Assembly (NCBI RefSeq): GCF_020404405.1
Contig: NZ_JAIZDA010000019.1
Coordinates: 16,596 to 80,595, forward strand
Reading direction: 5' to 3'
Length of the DNA stretch: 64,000 nucleotides
Source: Novosphingobium sp. FKTRR1
GTDB lineage: Bacteria > Pseudomonadota > Alphaproteobacteria > Sphingomonadales > Sphingomonadaceae
Numbering within the stretch: position 1 is the stretch's first letter; each line of letters opens with the position of its first letter. The notes beneath the pieces are model-generated. The model saw only the letters and a program-made list of their open reading frames with translations, was not told where the DNA came from and made no database searches. The position numbers and the translations under genes are program-made. Shown one piece after another: positions 53,071-62,286 of the stretch.

Positions 53071-53154
53071 CCCCACCCCCGCACAGGGGGATACATATCC
53101 ACCCGGGTCAATTCTCGATGGAAATCCCGGGTCACTTCTCAGTGGCAATCAACA

Positions 53155-53413
53155 ACCTCTACCTCTGCAGAGATCCAGTCATGACTGCATTCCAGTTCGG
53201 CTGCCCAATCTCAGTTGGTCCGATTGTCGAAACAGGCTGTCGCAGATCGGAAATCGGGGGGGTATTGTGGGGGGTATCTGCACCTCGCGCAGAATAAATG
53301 ATATTAAAATCAGCTATATAGCGATGATTTTTAGATCCCTCCTCCGACCATAAATGGCTTACTGTGGCCGCTTGGGGGCTACCCACTGCTTTGCCGCGTG
53401 CCGTTGGCGCAGG
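53155..53413. other. Non-coding gap with copy A of a degenerate direct repeat
   Basis: No gene is supported. From about 53210 to 53280 the sequence resembles 62590-62661 in the same orientation (copy B), with runs such as TCCGATTG, GTCGCAGA and GGGTATTG in common. The second half is AT-rich compared with its surroundings (ATGATATTAAAATCAGC). The two copies frame the catabolic module 53414-62286. Confidence 0.45.
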
Positions 53414-54592
53414 TTAGTCGCAAATGGCCCGCAGCGGCACGTGTGAGAACGCCCGCGAAATGTTGTTGAGCATGCGCTGTGGTGTACCAGCCAGCTCCAA
53501 CCGCTCGATCCGCCGGGCCAGCGCGACAAACACCGCTGTCAGTTCCATCCGCGCCAGCGCCTGCCCGGCGCAGCCGTGCGGCCCGTGCCCGAAGCCGAGG
53601 TTTTGCTTCTCGCGCCGGTCGATGCGGAAGGTATCAGGCGCGTCGAACTGGCGCTCGTCGCGATTGGCGCTGGCGTAGGAGACGACAACGCGCGTGCCCG
53701 CAGGCACAATGCTGCCATCGGATAGCTCGGCATCGCGGGTCGTCACCCGCGCGAAGTTCTGGAGCGGTGTTTCCATCCGCACGATCTCGTTGGCGGCAGC
53801 TGTCGCAAGGCCCGGATCGGTGCGCAGCAGGGCCCATTGGTCTGGGTTCGTTGCAAACAGGTAGAGACCGGCCGCCATGGCGCTGATCGTCGTCTCGAAC
53901 GCGGCAACGACATAGCCCGCCAGCATGCCGATGGCCGTCTCGCGGGTGATCTCGCCGCGGTGCGAGGCCGCGATCAAGCCTGCCGCAAAACCGCCGGGGA
54001 GCACGCGCTCCTCGTCGTAGAGCGTGGTGAGCAGGCCCATCATGTCCTGCAGGCCGGTCAGCCCCTGCTCCATCCGCGCGTTGGCGGGGCCTGCCGCGTT
54101 CCACGAACCCGATGCGAGATCGAGCAGGCGAGGGCGCACATCGTGTGGCCAGCCGATCAGGTCCATCACCACGCCGATGGGCAGGTCATGCGCAAAGTTG
54201 GCCACGCCATCGAACGTGCCCATCGCAGCGACCCGCTCGGCCAGCGCATCCGCGCGCTGTTCGATGGTTTCGGCGACGGGTCTCAGTGCCGCCGGCCCCA
54301 GCGCCTCCATCATGAGCTTGCGCCGCGCGGTGTGGACCGGCGGGTCCTGACAGATCAGCGCTTCCTCCCAGGCGGCATTGATCATCGGGTTGAAGCCGAT
54401 CCCTTGCGCCGAGGAGAAGACCTGCCAGTCATTCAGCGCGCGCCGCACGTCGGCGTAGCGGCCGATGAAACAGACGCCGGCCTGCTCCAGCCAGACGGCT
54501 GAACCCATGTCCCTCAGCGCGCGGTAAGTGGGCCAGGGATCGGCCAGCACGGCATCGCCGAACAGATCGATCCGGCTGGAAGGCTGGGCCAT
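53414..54592 (-). CDS. Cytochrome P450 (P450 3)
   Basis: The ATG at 54592 is one base after the stop of the flavoprotein gene; 392 residues. The haem loop is FGHGPHGCAGQALAR with Cys341, and the I-helix is VVAAFETTIS (acid-threonine pair kept, glycine replaced by alanine). The general pattern (DPWPTYRALRDMGSAVWLE) is shared with P450s that act on small aromatic acids and ethers, such as CYP199- and GcoA-type enzymes. With a VanA-like oxygenase and a 4-cresol-dehydrogenase-like flavoprotein in the same module, O-demethylation of methoxy-aromatics is a reasonable guess. No reductase gene is in the module. Confidence 0.92.
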   Translation of the reverse strand: MAQPSSRIDLFGDAVLADPWPTYRALRDMGSAVWLEQAGVCFIGRYADVRRALNDWQVFSSAQGIGFNPMINAAWEEALICQDPPVHTARRKLMMEALGPAALRPVAETIEQRADALAERVAAMGTFDGVANFAHDLPIGVVMDLIGWPHDVRPRLLDLASGSWNAAGPANARMEQGLTGLQDMMGLLTTLYDEERVLPGGFAAGLIAASHRGEITRETAIGMLAGYVVAAFETTISAMAAGLYLFATNPDQWALLRTDPGLATAAANEIVRMETPLQNFARVTTRDAELSDGSIVPAGTRVVVSYASANRDERQFDAPDTFRIDRREKQNLGFGHGPHGCAGQALARMELTAVFVALARRIERLELAGTPQRMLNNISRAFSHVPLRAICD

Positions 54593-54593
54593 T

Positions 54594-56213
54594 TCAGGCG
54601 ATGCCCTGCTTGCCGGGCGAGAGGATGTGGTTGGGATCGAGCGCCTGCTTGATCCGCGCATTGAGCGCGCGGTTCGCCTCGCCATATTGCTGCGCGACGA
54701 GGTCCATCGTGTTGACGCCGGTGCGGTAGCTCGCCCAGCCGCGCGCGCCGAAGCGGGTGATCATCTCGCGGATGCAGTCGTCGGCCTTCTTCTCCTCGAC
54801 CGGATTGTCCTTGTCGTACTGGATGAAGATCAGGTGGTGCAGCTCGCGCCCGCCGATGGCGTAGGCGACGGAGTAGTCGAACCCGTAACGCCCGAGGATT
54901 TCCTTCGCGAGTTCGGTCTGCTGCTGGGTCTCCACGCCCTTGGCCGGCGCCACCGGGGCGAAGCACACCATGCCGCCGCCCCGCCAGCGCATGATGCCCT
55001 TTTCCTCGAGCGTGAGCTGCCCGCTCATCAGGTTCTTGTGATGATGGAACCACTTGTTGCCGCCCATCTCGGCCTCGGTCAGCACTTCGCCGCCCGAAGC
55101 CTCGAACGCGCGGCGTATGATCGGCTCGATCGCGGCAATGATCTCGTCCGTGCCGTAGAGCGCGAAGTAGGTGTTCCACATGCCGAGGCCGTGCTGCTTC
55201 GCAAAGTCGCGGACGACTTCCTCCGGAATGCTCTCGGGCTTGTCCCACAGCTCCTCGCGGCGGTGGAACATCGCGATCTGGTAGGCCGCGCCCATCATCA
55301 GCACGACATTGGGGATGAGGTTATTCATGCGGAAGGGCCGCATCGCGTCGACGATCTTGGCGACGTCCGACATTTCATTGTGGCGCACCATGAACGGCTT
55401 GAACGCAGGCGGTTTCGGCATCAGCCAGAAGCCGAGCTTGGTCACGACGCCGAAGTTGGACTGCGTGAAGATGCCGTCGAGATAGGGCCCGTAACCCCAC
55501 TTGAACGCCTGCCAGGTCGTGGAGTTCTTCACACTGCCCATGCCGGTGCGCACCAGAGTGCCATCCGCCAGCACCACTTCCATGCCGCATTGCATGAAGA
55601 AGTGGTCGCCATAGGGGGTATAGCCGACCCCGCGCTCCAGCGTGTTGCCCAGCGGCGAGACGATCGGGCCCACGGTCGGCACGTCGATCCAGTAGGGCAA
55701 GTTGTTTGTCGTCAGGTAGTCGTGGAGGTCCTGATAGGTCACGCCGGGCTCGACCAGCGCGGTGCCAAGCTCGGGGTCGATCGCGATGATGCGGTTCATC
55801 CGCTTCATGTCGAGGATCATCTGCCCGCTGCTCGCCGGCGTGGCGCAGCCATAACCCATGTTCTTGCCGGTGGAGACGGTCCACAGCGGCAGCTTGTAGC
55901 GGTTGGCGATCTTCAGGATGGCCTGCACTTCCTCCACCGAGGCCGGGGCTACCGCGCCCGAGGGCATGTGTTCGTGGCGCGGATCGGGGGTGAAGCTCTT
56001 GGCATAGGGCAGGGTGCTCTCGGGGTCGGCAAAGACCCAGTCATCGCCCACCACCGCGCGCAGTTCCTTGACCGCGGCGGCAAAGGCCCCGGCATCGAGG
56101 TGAGCGGGCAGCTGGCGCGGGCCGTCGAGCGGCGAGGCGAAGGCGCGGGCACCGGCGAGCGCGGCGCCCACCGCGCCGGTGCGGATCAGATCGCGGCGGC
56201 TGATACCGGTCAT
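54594..56213 (-). CDS. 4-cresol-dehydrogenase/eugenol-hydroxylase-like flavoprotein
   Basis: A 539-residue flavoprotein of the VAO/PCMH family. A Tat signal (SRRDLIRTGAVGAALAG, about 5-21) sends it folded to the periplasm. The FAD part includes WTVSTGKNMGYG and VEPGVTYQDLHDYL; PTVGPIVSPLGNTLERGVGY is typical of the 4-cresol dehydrogenase group. The enzyme oxidises the para-alkyl side chain of phenols through a quinone methide, passing electrons to its cytochrome subunit. The start overlaps the cytochrome stop (ATGA, 56210-56213). Alkylphenols, eugenol or vanillyl-type compounds are likely substrates. Confidence 0.9.
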   Translation of the reverse strand: MTGISRRDLIRTGAVGAALAGARAFASPLDGPRQLPAHLDAGAFAAAVKELRAVVGDDWVFADPESTLPYAKSFTPDPRHEHMPSGAVAPASVEEVQAILKIANRYKLPLWTVSTGKNMGYGCATPASSGQMILDMKRMNRIIAIDPELGTALVEPGVTYQDLHDYLTTNNLPYWIDVPTVGPIVSPLGNTLERGVGYTPYGDHFFMQCGMEVVLADGTLVRTGMGSVKNSTTWQAFKWGYGPYLDGIFTQSNFGVVTKLGFWLMPKPPAFKPFMVRHNEMSDVAKIVDAMRPFRMNNLIPNVVLMMGAAYQIAMFHRREELWDKPESIPEEVVRDFAKQHGLGMWNTYFALYGTDEIIAAIEPIIRRAFEASGGEVLTEAEMGGNKWFHHHKNLMSGQLTLEEKGIMRWRGGGMVCFAPVAPAKGVETQQQTELAKEILGRYGFDYSVAYAIGGRELHHLIFIQYDKDNPVEEKKADDCIREMITRFGARGWASYRTGVNTMDLVAQQYGEANRALNARIKQALDPNHILSPGKQGIA

Positions 56214-56548
56214 TCGCCGATCTCCTTCGGGTCCGCCTTCGTGGCATTGATCCACTTCGCCAGCGCGGCGAGTTCGGCATTGCTGATTTCGGTGGGGCGG
56301 AACGCCGGCATCGCGCGCGGGCCGCTGCGGACGTAGGTGGTGATCACCTCCACCGGAAGCTTGCGGCCGCGAATGATCGGGCCGACGCGCGCGCCGTGGC
56401 AATAGCCGCAGGTCTTGGCGTAGATCGCCTCGGGCGGGCGGGGCGGGCTGGCCACACCAGCGAAGGCCCCTCCTGCAGGTATCACACAAAGCCCCAGCAT
56501 GACGGGCGCAACACGGCAGAGTTGCCGCAACGACTTCGTGGATCTCAT
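56210..56548 (-). CDS. c-type cytochrome subunit of the flavocytochrome
   Basis: The ATG at 56548 has a purine-rich site (GGGAGAGG) four to five bases upstream; 112 residues. It has a signal peptide (about 1-30, ending GGAFA), the haem motif CGYCH and a distal methionine in RAMPAFRPTEIS. Size and order match PchC/EhyA, the small cytochrome that takes electrons from the flavoprotein in 4-cresol dehydrogenase and eugenol hydroxylase. Coupled translation with the flavoprotein supports a complex. Confidence 0.9.
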   Translation of the reverse strand: MRSTKSLRQLCRVAPVMLGLCVIPAGGAFAGVASPPRPPEAIYAKTCGYCHGARVGPIIRGRKLPVEVITTYVRSGPRAMPAFRPTEISNAELAALAKWINATKADPKEIGE

Positions 56549-56652
56549 CCAGCCTCTCCCTATCCTCCGGTTTCTGTGACCGGGGCAACCATGTCGATTG
56601 AATCGGACATAGCGTCTGATTGAGTGAGGGCTAAATTCAATCTTGCGAAACG

Positions 56653-57318
56653 TCAAGTTTGATTTGGTGGTTCCGCCAGAAGGAGCGAGGGAAGCGGGCG
56701 GCGCGCAATCTCAGCAGCGTCTGCAGGGCTGACCCCAAGCCCGCGCAGGATCATGGCGACGATTTCCTCCGGGTAGTCCGCGCTCTTACGCTCGCGCAGC
56801 ATGGTCGAAACTGCCGCTATGGTTGTTCCCAGAATGGCATCGCGTCCAAGTGTGCTCTCGGTAATGGCAAGTTGTCCGGCCGCCATGGCTTCCTGCACCG
56901 TCACTTCAGCTTGCCGGAAGGTCTCCGCACCGAAGATGATCCCATCAGCGCTGAGACTGAGCATCGAACGCCCCCAGCCTGGCACATCGCGCACCCGGTG
57001 CAGATAGAAGCGGATCGCGGCCGAGGCGCGTTCGCGCGGATCGTTCAGCTGCGAAACGGTCCGGGTCACCGCCGTCAGGAAGTCATGCGTCACTTCGTAG
57101 GTCACGGCCTCGCGCAATTCCGCCATGCCGGAGAAGTGGTCGTAGAACGTGGCCCGGGTGATCCCGGCACGCGCCGCAACATCCTCGATGCGCGTGTAGA
57201 GCCCGTCTTCCTCGCCGAACAGTTCGAATGCCGCCGCGATTACCTTGGCGCGTGTCTTCGCTCTCCGCTGACGGCCCTGTTCGAGCCGGTGTGCCTTGTC
57301 GGACCTCAGGTCAACCAA
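56653..57318 (-). CDS. TetR-family regulator
   Basis: The start is a TTG at 57318 with AAGGAG eight bases upstream; 221 residues. The N-terminal HTH (about 20-70) reads KVIAAAFELFGEEDG, then IEDVAARAGITRATFYDHF. The rest is an all-helical ligand domain without known motifs. It lies 104 bases upstream of the cytochrome gene on the same strand. It may repress the flavocytochrome-P450 operon in the absence of its substrate. Confidence 0.88.
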   Translation of the reverse strand: MVDLRSDKAHRLEQGRQRRAKTRAKVIAAAFELFGEEDGLYTRIEDVAARAGITRATFYDHFSGMAELREAVTYEVTHDFLTAVTRTVSQLNDPRERASAAIRFYLHRVRDVPGWGRSMLSLSADGIIFGAETFRQAEVTVQEAMAAGQLAITESTLGRDAILGTTIAAVSTMLRERKSADYPEEIVAMILRGLGVSPADAAEIARRPLPSLLLAEPPNQT

Positions 57319-57449
57319 ATGCGGTACTCCTTACGCAGGCGCACCGTTACACATCAATCTTACACGTTGGCAATTTGAACATTACGCAAAAACGGGGAAG
57401 CGTCCGACGGCGGCTTTCGTCTGCAAAAATGGCCAGTTTCACCCAATGT

Positions 57450-58385
57450 TCAGTTGCGCATAGCCCGGTAGGTTCTTGGCGTGACGCCTTCCCGGGACTT
57501 GAAGTGCCGCGTAAACACTTCTGGCGTCGCAAATCCCGTCATCGCCGCGATTTCAGCCAGTTGGACACGGGCATAGCGGGGGTCCCCCAGCATGCGCTTG
57601 GCGCTCGCGAGGCGAACGCCGGACAATTCATGACTGAACGTCGTGTCATTCTCGGCAAAAAGCTTGTGCAGATAACGCAATGAAATGCGGTTCTGCGCCG
57701 CGATGTCGTGCGCCGAAAGTCCGCTTTCGCTGTGCCGCTGGAGGATGGACTGCCGGATCGAACGCATCAGCGCACCGCGGTGCCGCCCTTCCATGGTGAA
57801 GGTTTGCGAGCCGATCGCAAGTGCCATGAGATTGCCGAGTTGCTCGGCAACGAACGTGTCGTCTGCGGGCATCTGGCGCATGGTCTGTCCGCCGACGGCT
57901 CTGAGACCCATGGCCAGCGCTCCCTGCCACTGGGGATCGCAGTCCTTGCTGGCGATCAGCGGGCCGCCCGGATCCGGAATGAGCCGCCGCGCCCATTGGC
58001 CGGGCATCTGGAGGACAATGCACGAGCAGCGCGCGGACGTTTCGAATGAATAGTTCTCCCGCTCATCGAGCAGGCACCAGTCTCCTTCGCCGAGCGTGAC
58101 CATCTGGCCGAAACGGCGAACTTCTATGCTGCCATGGGTGACAAGGCTGAGTTGCAGACGGTCATCGTGACCGTCCGCGCGGTGGTGGACCGATTGGTAT
58201 TCGGCGTCCACGAGAGCGATGCGTGCCGGGCCAAGCGAGCGGATCGCGATGCTGGCGCTGAAGTCGATCTTGCGTTTGACGTCGATTTCCATGGTGGAAA
58301 GGTGCGCTACGACCTGGCTTGTCCAGTAGCGGTGACGCTGGCCGATCGGTGCGTCCGTTGTGGTGATCCGCAGCAGTTCCTGCAT
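57450..58385 (-). CDS. AraC-family transcriptional regulator
   Basis: A 311-residue protein. The N-terminal half is an AraC_binding_2-type domain like that of FeaR or AlkR-type activators (TDAPIGQRHRYWTSQV, RLQLSLVTHGSIEVRR). The C-terminal 100 residues are the double HTH: LSAHDIAAQNRISLRYLHKL, then LAEIAAMTGFATPEVFTRHF and GVTPRTYRAMRN. It is divergent from TonB receptor 2. A direct repeat of TTTGTGCAC in the shared gap fits two AraC half-sites. It probably activates receptor and oxygenase genes. Confidence 0.9.
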   Translation of the reverse strand: MQELLRITTTDAPIGQRHRYWTSQVVAHLSTMEIDVKRKIDFSASIAIRSLGPARIALVDAEYQSVHHRADGHDDRLQLSLVTHGSIEVRRFGQMVTLGEGDWCLLDERENYSFETSARCSCIVLQMPGQWARRLIPDPGGPLIASKDCDPQWQGALAMGLRAVGGQTMRQMPADDTFVAEQLGNLMALAIGSQTFTMEGRHRGALMRSIRQSILQRHSESGLSAHDIAAQNRISLRYLHKLFAENDTTFSHELSGVRLASAKRMLGDPRYARVQLAEIAAMTGFATPEVFTRHFKSREGVTPRTYRAMRN

Positions 58386-58456
58386 GAGTGATCCCCCCTC
58401 AGAGATGCTTCTCTTTCACAATGCCTAGCACGATCGCAACAAGTGTGAAGAACGCC

Positions 58457-58488
58457 TTTGTGCACGTTTCACCATGGTGTTTGTGCAC
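58457..58488. promoter_or_regulatory. Direct repeat TTTGTGCAC, candidate AraC-type operator
   Basis: TTTGTGCAC occurs at 58457-58465 and again at 58480-58488, 23 bases start to start (about two helical turns). It lies in the divergent gap 58386-58574 between the AraC gene and TonB receptor 2. No other gene is seen in that gap. Confidence 0.55.
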
Positions 58489-58574
58489 TCCGGCACGTGT
58501 CGAGCATGCCTGAGCCTGCCTTAGCATTATTGCAAGGCTGACATCCATCAAGGATGCGGTGAGGGAGAAGGTTC

Positions 58575-61136
58575 ATGCGTCTCGCGACAGCGGTCAGTAT
58601 CATTGCGCTTGCGGTTCCGGCAATGGCGCAGGCTCAAGCAGCCGGGGCTCAGGTGGCAGAGGCGAGCGCCGATAACGGTGCCATCCAGGAAATCGTGGTC
58701 ACGGCACAGAAGCGCGCGGAGAACGTGCAGAACGTGCCGATCGCTATTTCGGCCTTCAGCGCCAACACGCTGAAGGAGCGCGCAGTCGGCGATGTTGCGC
58801 AGCTGTCCAACGCGGCACCAAACGTCACGCTCGATGCCGGTACGCCATTTTCCGGCTCCACTTCAGTGCTCTCGGCCTTCATTCGCGGCATCGGTGCCAA
58901 CGATTTTGCGATGAACATCGATCCGGGTGTCGGCATCTATCTGGACGGCGTCTATCTTGCCCGCACAGTGGGCGCGAACCTCGACCTGCCCGATGTCGAG
59001 CGCATCGAAGTCCTCAAGGGGCCGCAAGGCACCCTTTTCGGGCGCAACACGATCGGCGGCGCGATCAGCGTTGTGACCCGCAAGCCTGGCGACAAGCCCG
59101 CGTTCGAAGGCAACATCACCGCGGGGCGCTACAATCGCTTCGACGCCAAGGGCTACATGGACCTGCCCATCTCGGACACGCTCAAGAGCTCGGTGACCTT
59201 CTCGTTCAAGAACCGCGACGGCTACCAGAAGCGCATTCCCTATCCATCGGCCACGCCTTACGTGACCGATCGGTTCGGTTCGCTTCCGGCGAGCGGCTAC
59301 AAGACCTCCGATCGTGAAGGCGGCCAGCACGAGTGGACCATCCGCGGCAAGCTGCTGTGGGAAGCGAGCGACCGGCTCAAGGTCACGCTCGGCGGCGACT
59401 ACATGAAGATCGACCAGTCTTCGATGGCCAACTCCGTTCTCGCGGTTACCTCAGGCGTACCCGGTCCGTTCGCCGGTCTTGCGGCGAACAACATTCCCGG
59501 CACCGCGCTTGACGTTGTGACGGGTTCGTCCGGCTTCCTGTTCGCGGGCCTCTACAATTTCTGCATCAGGGCCACGCCCGACCAGATTGCCGCGCGCAAC
59601 GCCGGCGCTCTTTGCGGTGTTCGCGGAACGCCGCTGAACGCGGCAGCCAACCTCCCGCCGCTTGCGAGCGTGAACGTGGACGGTGATCCGAACAACAACC
59701 GCCTGCCTTACGACAACCGCTGGATCTCGGCCGACAAGGACACAAGCTACGCCACGGGCAACAGCTTCTCCAACATGAAGGTCTATGGCTTCAACGGCGT
59801 GATCGATTACGACCTGACCGACACGGTCGCGATCAAGTCGATCACCGGCTACCGCAACATCACCTGGGCGTCGGGCCTTGACCTCGACAACTCGCCGCTG
59901 GCGATCCTCGAGCCGTCGTTCTCGCTGACGCAGAACCAGTTCAGCCAGGAAATCCAGATCATTGGCAGTGCGCTCGACAAGAAGCTCAACTTCGTCCTCG
60001 GCGGCTATTTCTTCCACGAAGAAGGCAAGATGCGCGACTTCGTGACCTTCTCCGAAGGCCTGCTGCAGATCATCGGTCCGAACGACCTCAAGACAAAGAA
60101 CTACGCCGCGTTCGGCCAGGTCGACTGGCGGATCAATGACCTGATCGGCATTACCGTCGGTGGCCGCTATACCCACGAGGACAAGGATTTCATCGGCCGT
60201 CAGACCGATGCCAACGGCTTCAACTACAAGCTGTTCAACTGCCCCGTCTATGGCGATCCCTGCCAATCCATTCTCGGGTTCCCGGTCCCGGGCGAACCGC
60301 TGCGCTACTATGTCGGCGGAACGCAAAAGAAGAAGTTCAACAACTTCGCGCCCAAGGTGGGCATCCAGCTCCATCCCACCAACGACGTGATGGTCTACGG
60401 TTCCTGGTCGCGCGGTTACAAGACCGGAGGGTGGACGACCCGCCTGTCCAACCCGCTGCCTTTTGCGCCGGACTTCGACGAGGAAAAGGCCGAGAGCTTC
60501 GAAGTGGGCGTCAAGTCGACGCTGCTTGACCGCCGCCTGCAGCTTAATCTTGCTGCCTTCACCACGAAGTACGACGGTATCCAGCTGAACTTCCAGCAGG
60601 GCGTCAGCCCGACTGTGCAGAACGCCGGCGATGCGCGGATCAAGGGCTTCGAAGCCGAGGCCGTGATCGCGCCGATGCGGGGTCTGACGATCAATGCGTC
60701 GGTGGGCTATACCGATGCGCACTACACCAGCCTGCTGCCGCAAGCGGTCGTTGCAGCCAATCCGTTCCAGGCCGGTACCGTGGTTGGCGGCTATCTGCCC
60801 AAAACGCCGAAATGGAAGTTCAACCTGACGCCGCGCTACAAGCTCGATCTCGGCGGCAAGGGTTCAATCATTCTGCTGGCTGACTACACCCGCACGTCCT
60901 CGTTGTGGAACGATACCGAGCGCACCTATCTCATCCGTCGCCCGGGCCTAGACATTCTGAATGCCAGCGTCACCTACGAGTCTCCTTCGGGGAACTGGGA
61001 TCTGACCGCCGGCGCCACCAACATTACCAACACGCGCTACATCGTGACCGGCCAGGCACAGATCGCCGGTGGTCAGATCTATGGCACGTGGAGCCGCCCG
61101 GCCGAGTGGTACGCCAAGGTCGGCGTCAAGTTCTGA
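58575..61136 (+). CDS. TonB-dependent receptor 2
   Basis: An 853-residue outer-membrane receptor with a signal peptide (about 1-22), the TonB box QEIVVTAQKRAENV near residue 38, a plug with VERIEVLKGPQGTLFGRNTIGG and a long barrel ending in KVGVKF. A purine-rich AGGGAGAAGG precedes the ATG. It is not closely similar to receptor 1 beyond family features. Its coupling to a Rieske oxygenase gene downstream and the AraC regulator upstream suggests import of the aromatic substrate of this module. Confidence 0.94.
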   Translation: MRLATAVSIIALAVPAMAQAQAAGAQVAEASADNGAIQEIVVTAQKRAENVQNVPIAISAFSANTLKERAVGDVAQLSNAAPNVTLDAGTPFSGSTSVLSAFIRGIGANDFAMNIDPGVGIYLDGVYLARTVGANLDLPDVERIEVLKGPQGTLFGRNTIGGAISVVTRKPGDKPAFEGNITAGRYNRFDAKGYMDLPISDTLKSSVTFSFKNRDGYQKRIPYPSATPYVTDRFGSLPASGYKTSDREGGQHEWTIRGKLLWEASDRLKVTLGGDYMKIDQSSMANSVLAVTSGVPGPFAGLAANNIPGTALDVVTGSSGFLFAGLYNFCIRATPDQIAARNAGALCGVRGTPLNAAANLPPLASVNVDGDPNNNRLPYDNRWISADKDTSYATGNSFSNMKVYGFNGVIDYDLTDTVAIKSITGYRNITWASGLDLDNSPLAILEPSFSLTQNQFSQEIQIIGSALDKKLNFVLGGYFFHEEGKMRDFVTFSEGLLQIIGPNDLKTKNYAAFGQVDWRINDLIGITVGGRYTHEDKDFIGRQTDANGFNYKLFNCPVYGDPCQSILGFPVPGEPLRYYVGGTQKKKFNNFAPKVGIQLHPTNDVMVYGSWSRGYKTGGWTTRLSNPLPFAPDFDEEKAESFEVGVKSTLLDRRLQLNLAAFTTKYDGIQLNFQQGVSPTVQNAGDARIKGFEAEAVIAPMRGLTINASVGYTDAHYTSLLPQAVVAANPFQAGTVVGGYLPKTPKWKFNLTPRYKLDLGGKGSIILLADYTRTSSLWNDTERTYLIRRPGLDILNASVTYESPSGNWDLTAGATNITNTRYIVTGQAQIAGGQIYGTWSRPAEWYAKVGVKF

Positions 61137-61260
61137 TCTGGCCAGATCAGAAGAGGGGTGGTGGCAGGAAAGCGATCTGCCATTGCCTCGCCCGGGTGCC
61201 CGCCTCCCTTGGGCACCCGGGCACTAGTTTGCAGCAAGGCAAGTGCAAGGATGATGGAGT

Positions 61261-62286
61261 ATGCTGATCCGGAACTGCTGGTACGTTGCTGGCTGGAGCC
61301 ATGACTTTGCGGCCGATGCGCCGGTGCAGCGGCAGTTGCTGGGCGATCCGGTCGTGCTTTGGCGCAAGTCTGACGGCACCATGGTCGCGATGGAGGACCG
61401 CTGTGTTCACCGGTTGGCACCCCTGTCACTCGGCCGCATCGAGGGCGATCATCTGCGCTGCATGTACCATGGTCTCCTGTTCGACAGCGCGGGTCGCTGC
61501 AAGGAGATTCCGGGCCAGGACATGATCCCGTCCAACGCCTGCGTGCGTACCTATCCAGTAGTCGAACGCAACAACTGGATCTGGGTGTGGATGGGTGATC
61601 CGGCCAAGGCGGATCCCTCGCGAATTGCCAAGTCAAAAGCGCTCGACGATCCCGCTTGGGTGCTCAAGACCGGCGAACTACACTACGAAGCGCACTACGA
61701 ACTGATCAACGACAACCTGCTTGACTTGACGCACCTTGCCTATGTCCACGCCAACAGCTTTGGGGCGGGACCTGCCTGGGCGCAAAGCCGGCCCAAGGTT
61801 GAGGTGATTCCCGAAGGCGTGCGTTCTTCGCGCTGGATCAGCAATACGCCGCCTGTGCCTCCGCTCAGCAAGGCGGCTGAGCATGATCGCGTCGATATCT
61901 GGACAAGCTACGATTTCGTTCTGCCCGGGGTATTCCTGCTCTATACTGCGATGTTCCCGCCCGGCACCGCAGACGCATGCGGCAATGGCCCACCGCCGGC
62001 CGATCTGCCCACCTTGTTTGCCAACTTCACCAGTCAAGCTGTGACTCCGACCTCCGAGACAACGACGAGCTACTACTATTCGTGGGGACCGGCATCCGAG
62101 CACGGTGATGAGGCGATGGCGCAGGCCATGATTGACGTTGCCGGCATGGCGTTCCACGAGGACAAAGTGATGATCGAAGCACAGCAGAAGATCATCAACA
62201 GGAATCCGGCCACGCGGCCCATGCCCACAACGGCGGACAAGGCCATCACGATCTTCACTCGGCTGATGCAGAGCCAGGATGCTTGA
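61261..62286 (+). CDS. VanA-like Rieske oxygenase
   Basis: A 341-residue single-component oxygenase subunit. Rieske ligands are C48/H50 (DRCVHRLAP) and C67/H70 (CMYHGLLF). The mononuclear iron ligands H158 and H163 and the bridging D155 lie in NDNLLDLTHLAYVH. Length and motifs fit vanillate O-demethylase VanA and related toluenesulfonate or phenoxybenzoate oxygenases. The reductase partner VanB is not in the window. It lies 124 bases after TonB receptor 2 on the same strand, and no terminator was spotted between them. Confidence 0.92.
   Translation: MLIRNCWYVAGWSHDFAADAPVQRQLLGDPVVLWRKSDGTMVAMEDRCVHRLAPLSLGRIEGDHLRCMYHGLLFDSAGRCKEIPGQDMIPSNACVRTYPVVERNNWIWVWMGDPAKADPSRIAKSKALDDPAWVLKTGELHYEAHYELINDNLLDLTHLAYVHANSFGAGPAWAQSRPKVEVIPEGVRSSRWISNTPPVPPLSKAAEHDRVDIWTSYDFVLPGVFLLYTAMFPPGTADACGNGPPPADLPTLFANFTSQAVTPTSETTTSYYYSWGPASEHGDEAMAQAMIDVAGMAFHEDKVMIEAQQKIINRNPATRPMPTTADKAITIFTRLMQSQDA

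Larger units (their letters stand above)
50660..53154 (+). mobile_element. IS21-family insertion sequence (istA/istB)
   Basis: The element is 2495 bases long. Its first 30 bases (50660-50689, starting TGTTGATTGCCACTGAGAAG) are repeated inverted and without mismatch at 53125-53154. A second, weaker repeat pair lies just inside each end, as is usual in IS21. istA and istB are in the standard order with an overlap. No clear target duplication is seen at the borders. istA has three nonsense codons, so this copy should not transpose on its own. Confidence 0.9.

Noticed and set aside
54528..56336. 602-codon plus-strand frame opposite the flavoprotein gene
   Set aside because: Antisense shadow; the minus-strand protein shows Tat signal and VAO-family motifs over its full length.
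59451..60743. 430-codon minus-strand frame inside TonB receptor 2
   Set aside because: No family features, and it lies completely within a complete receptor gene.
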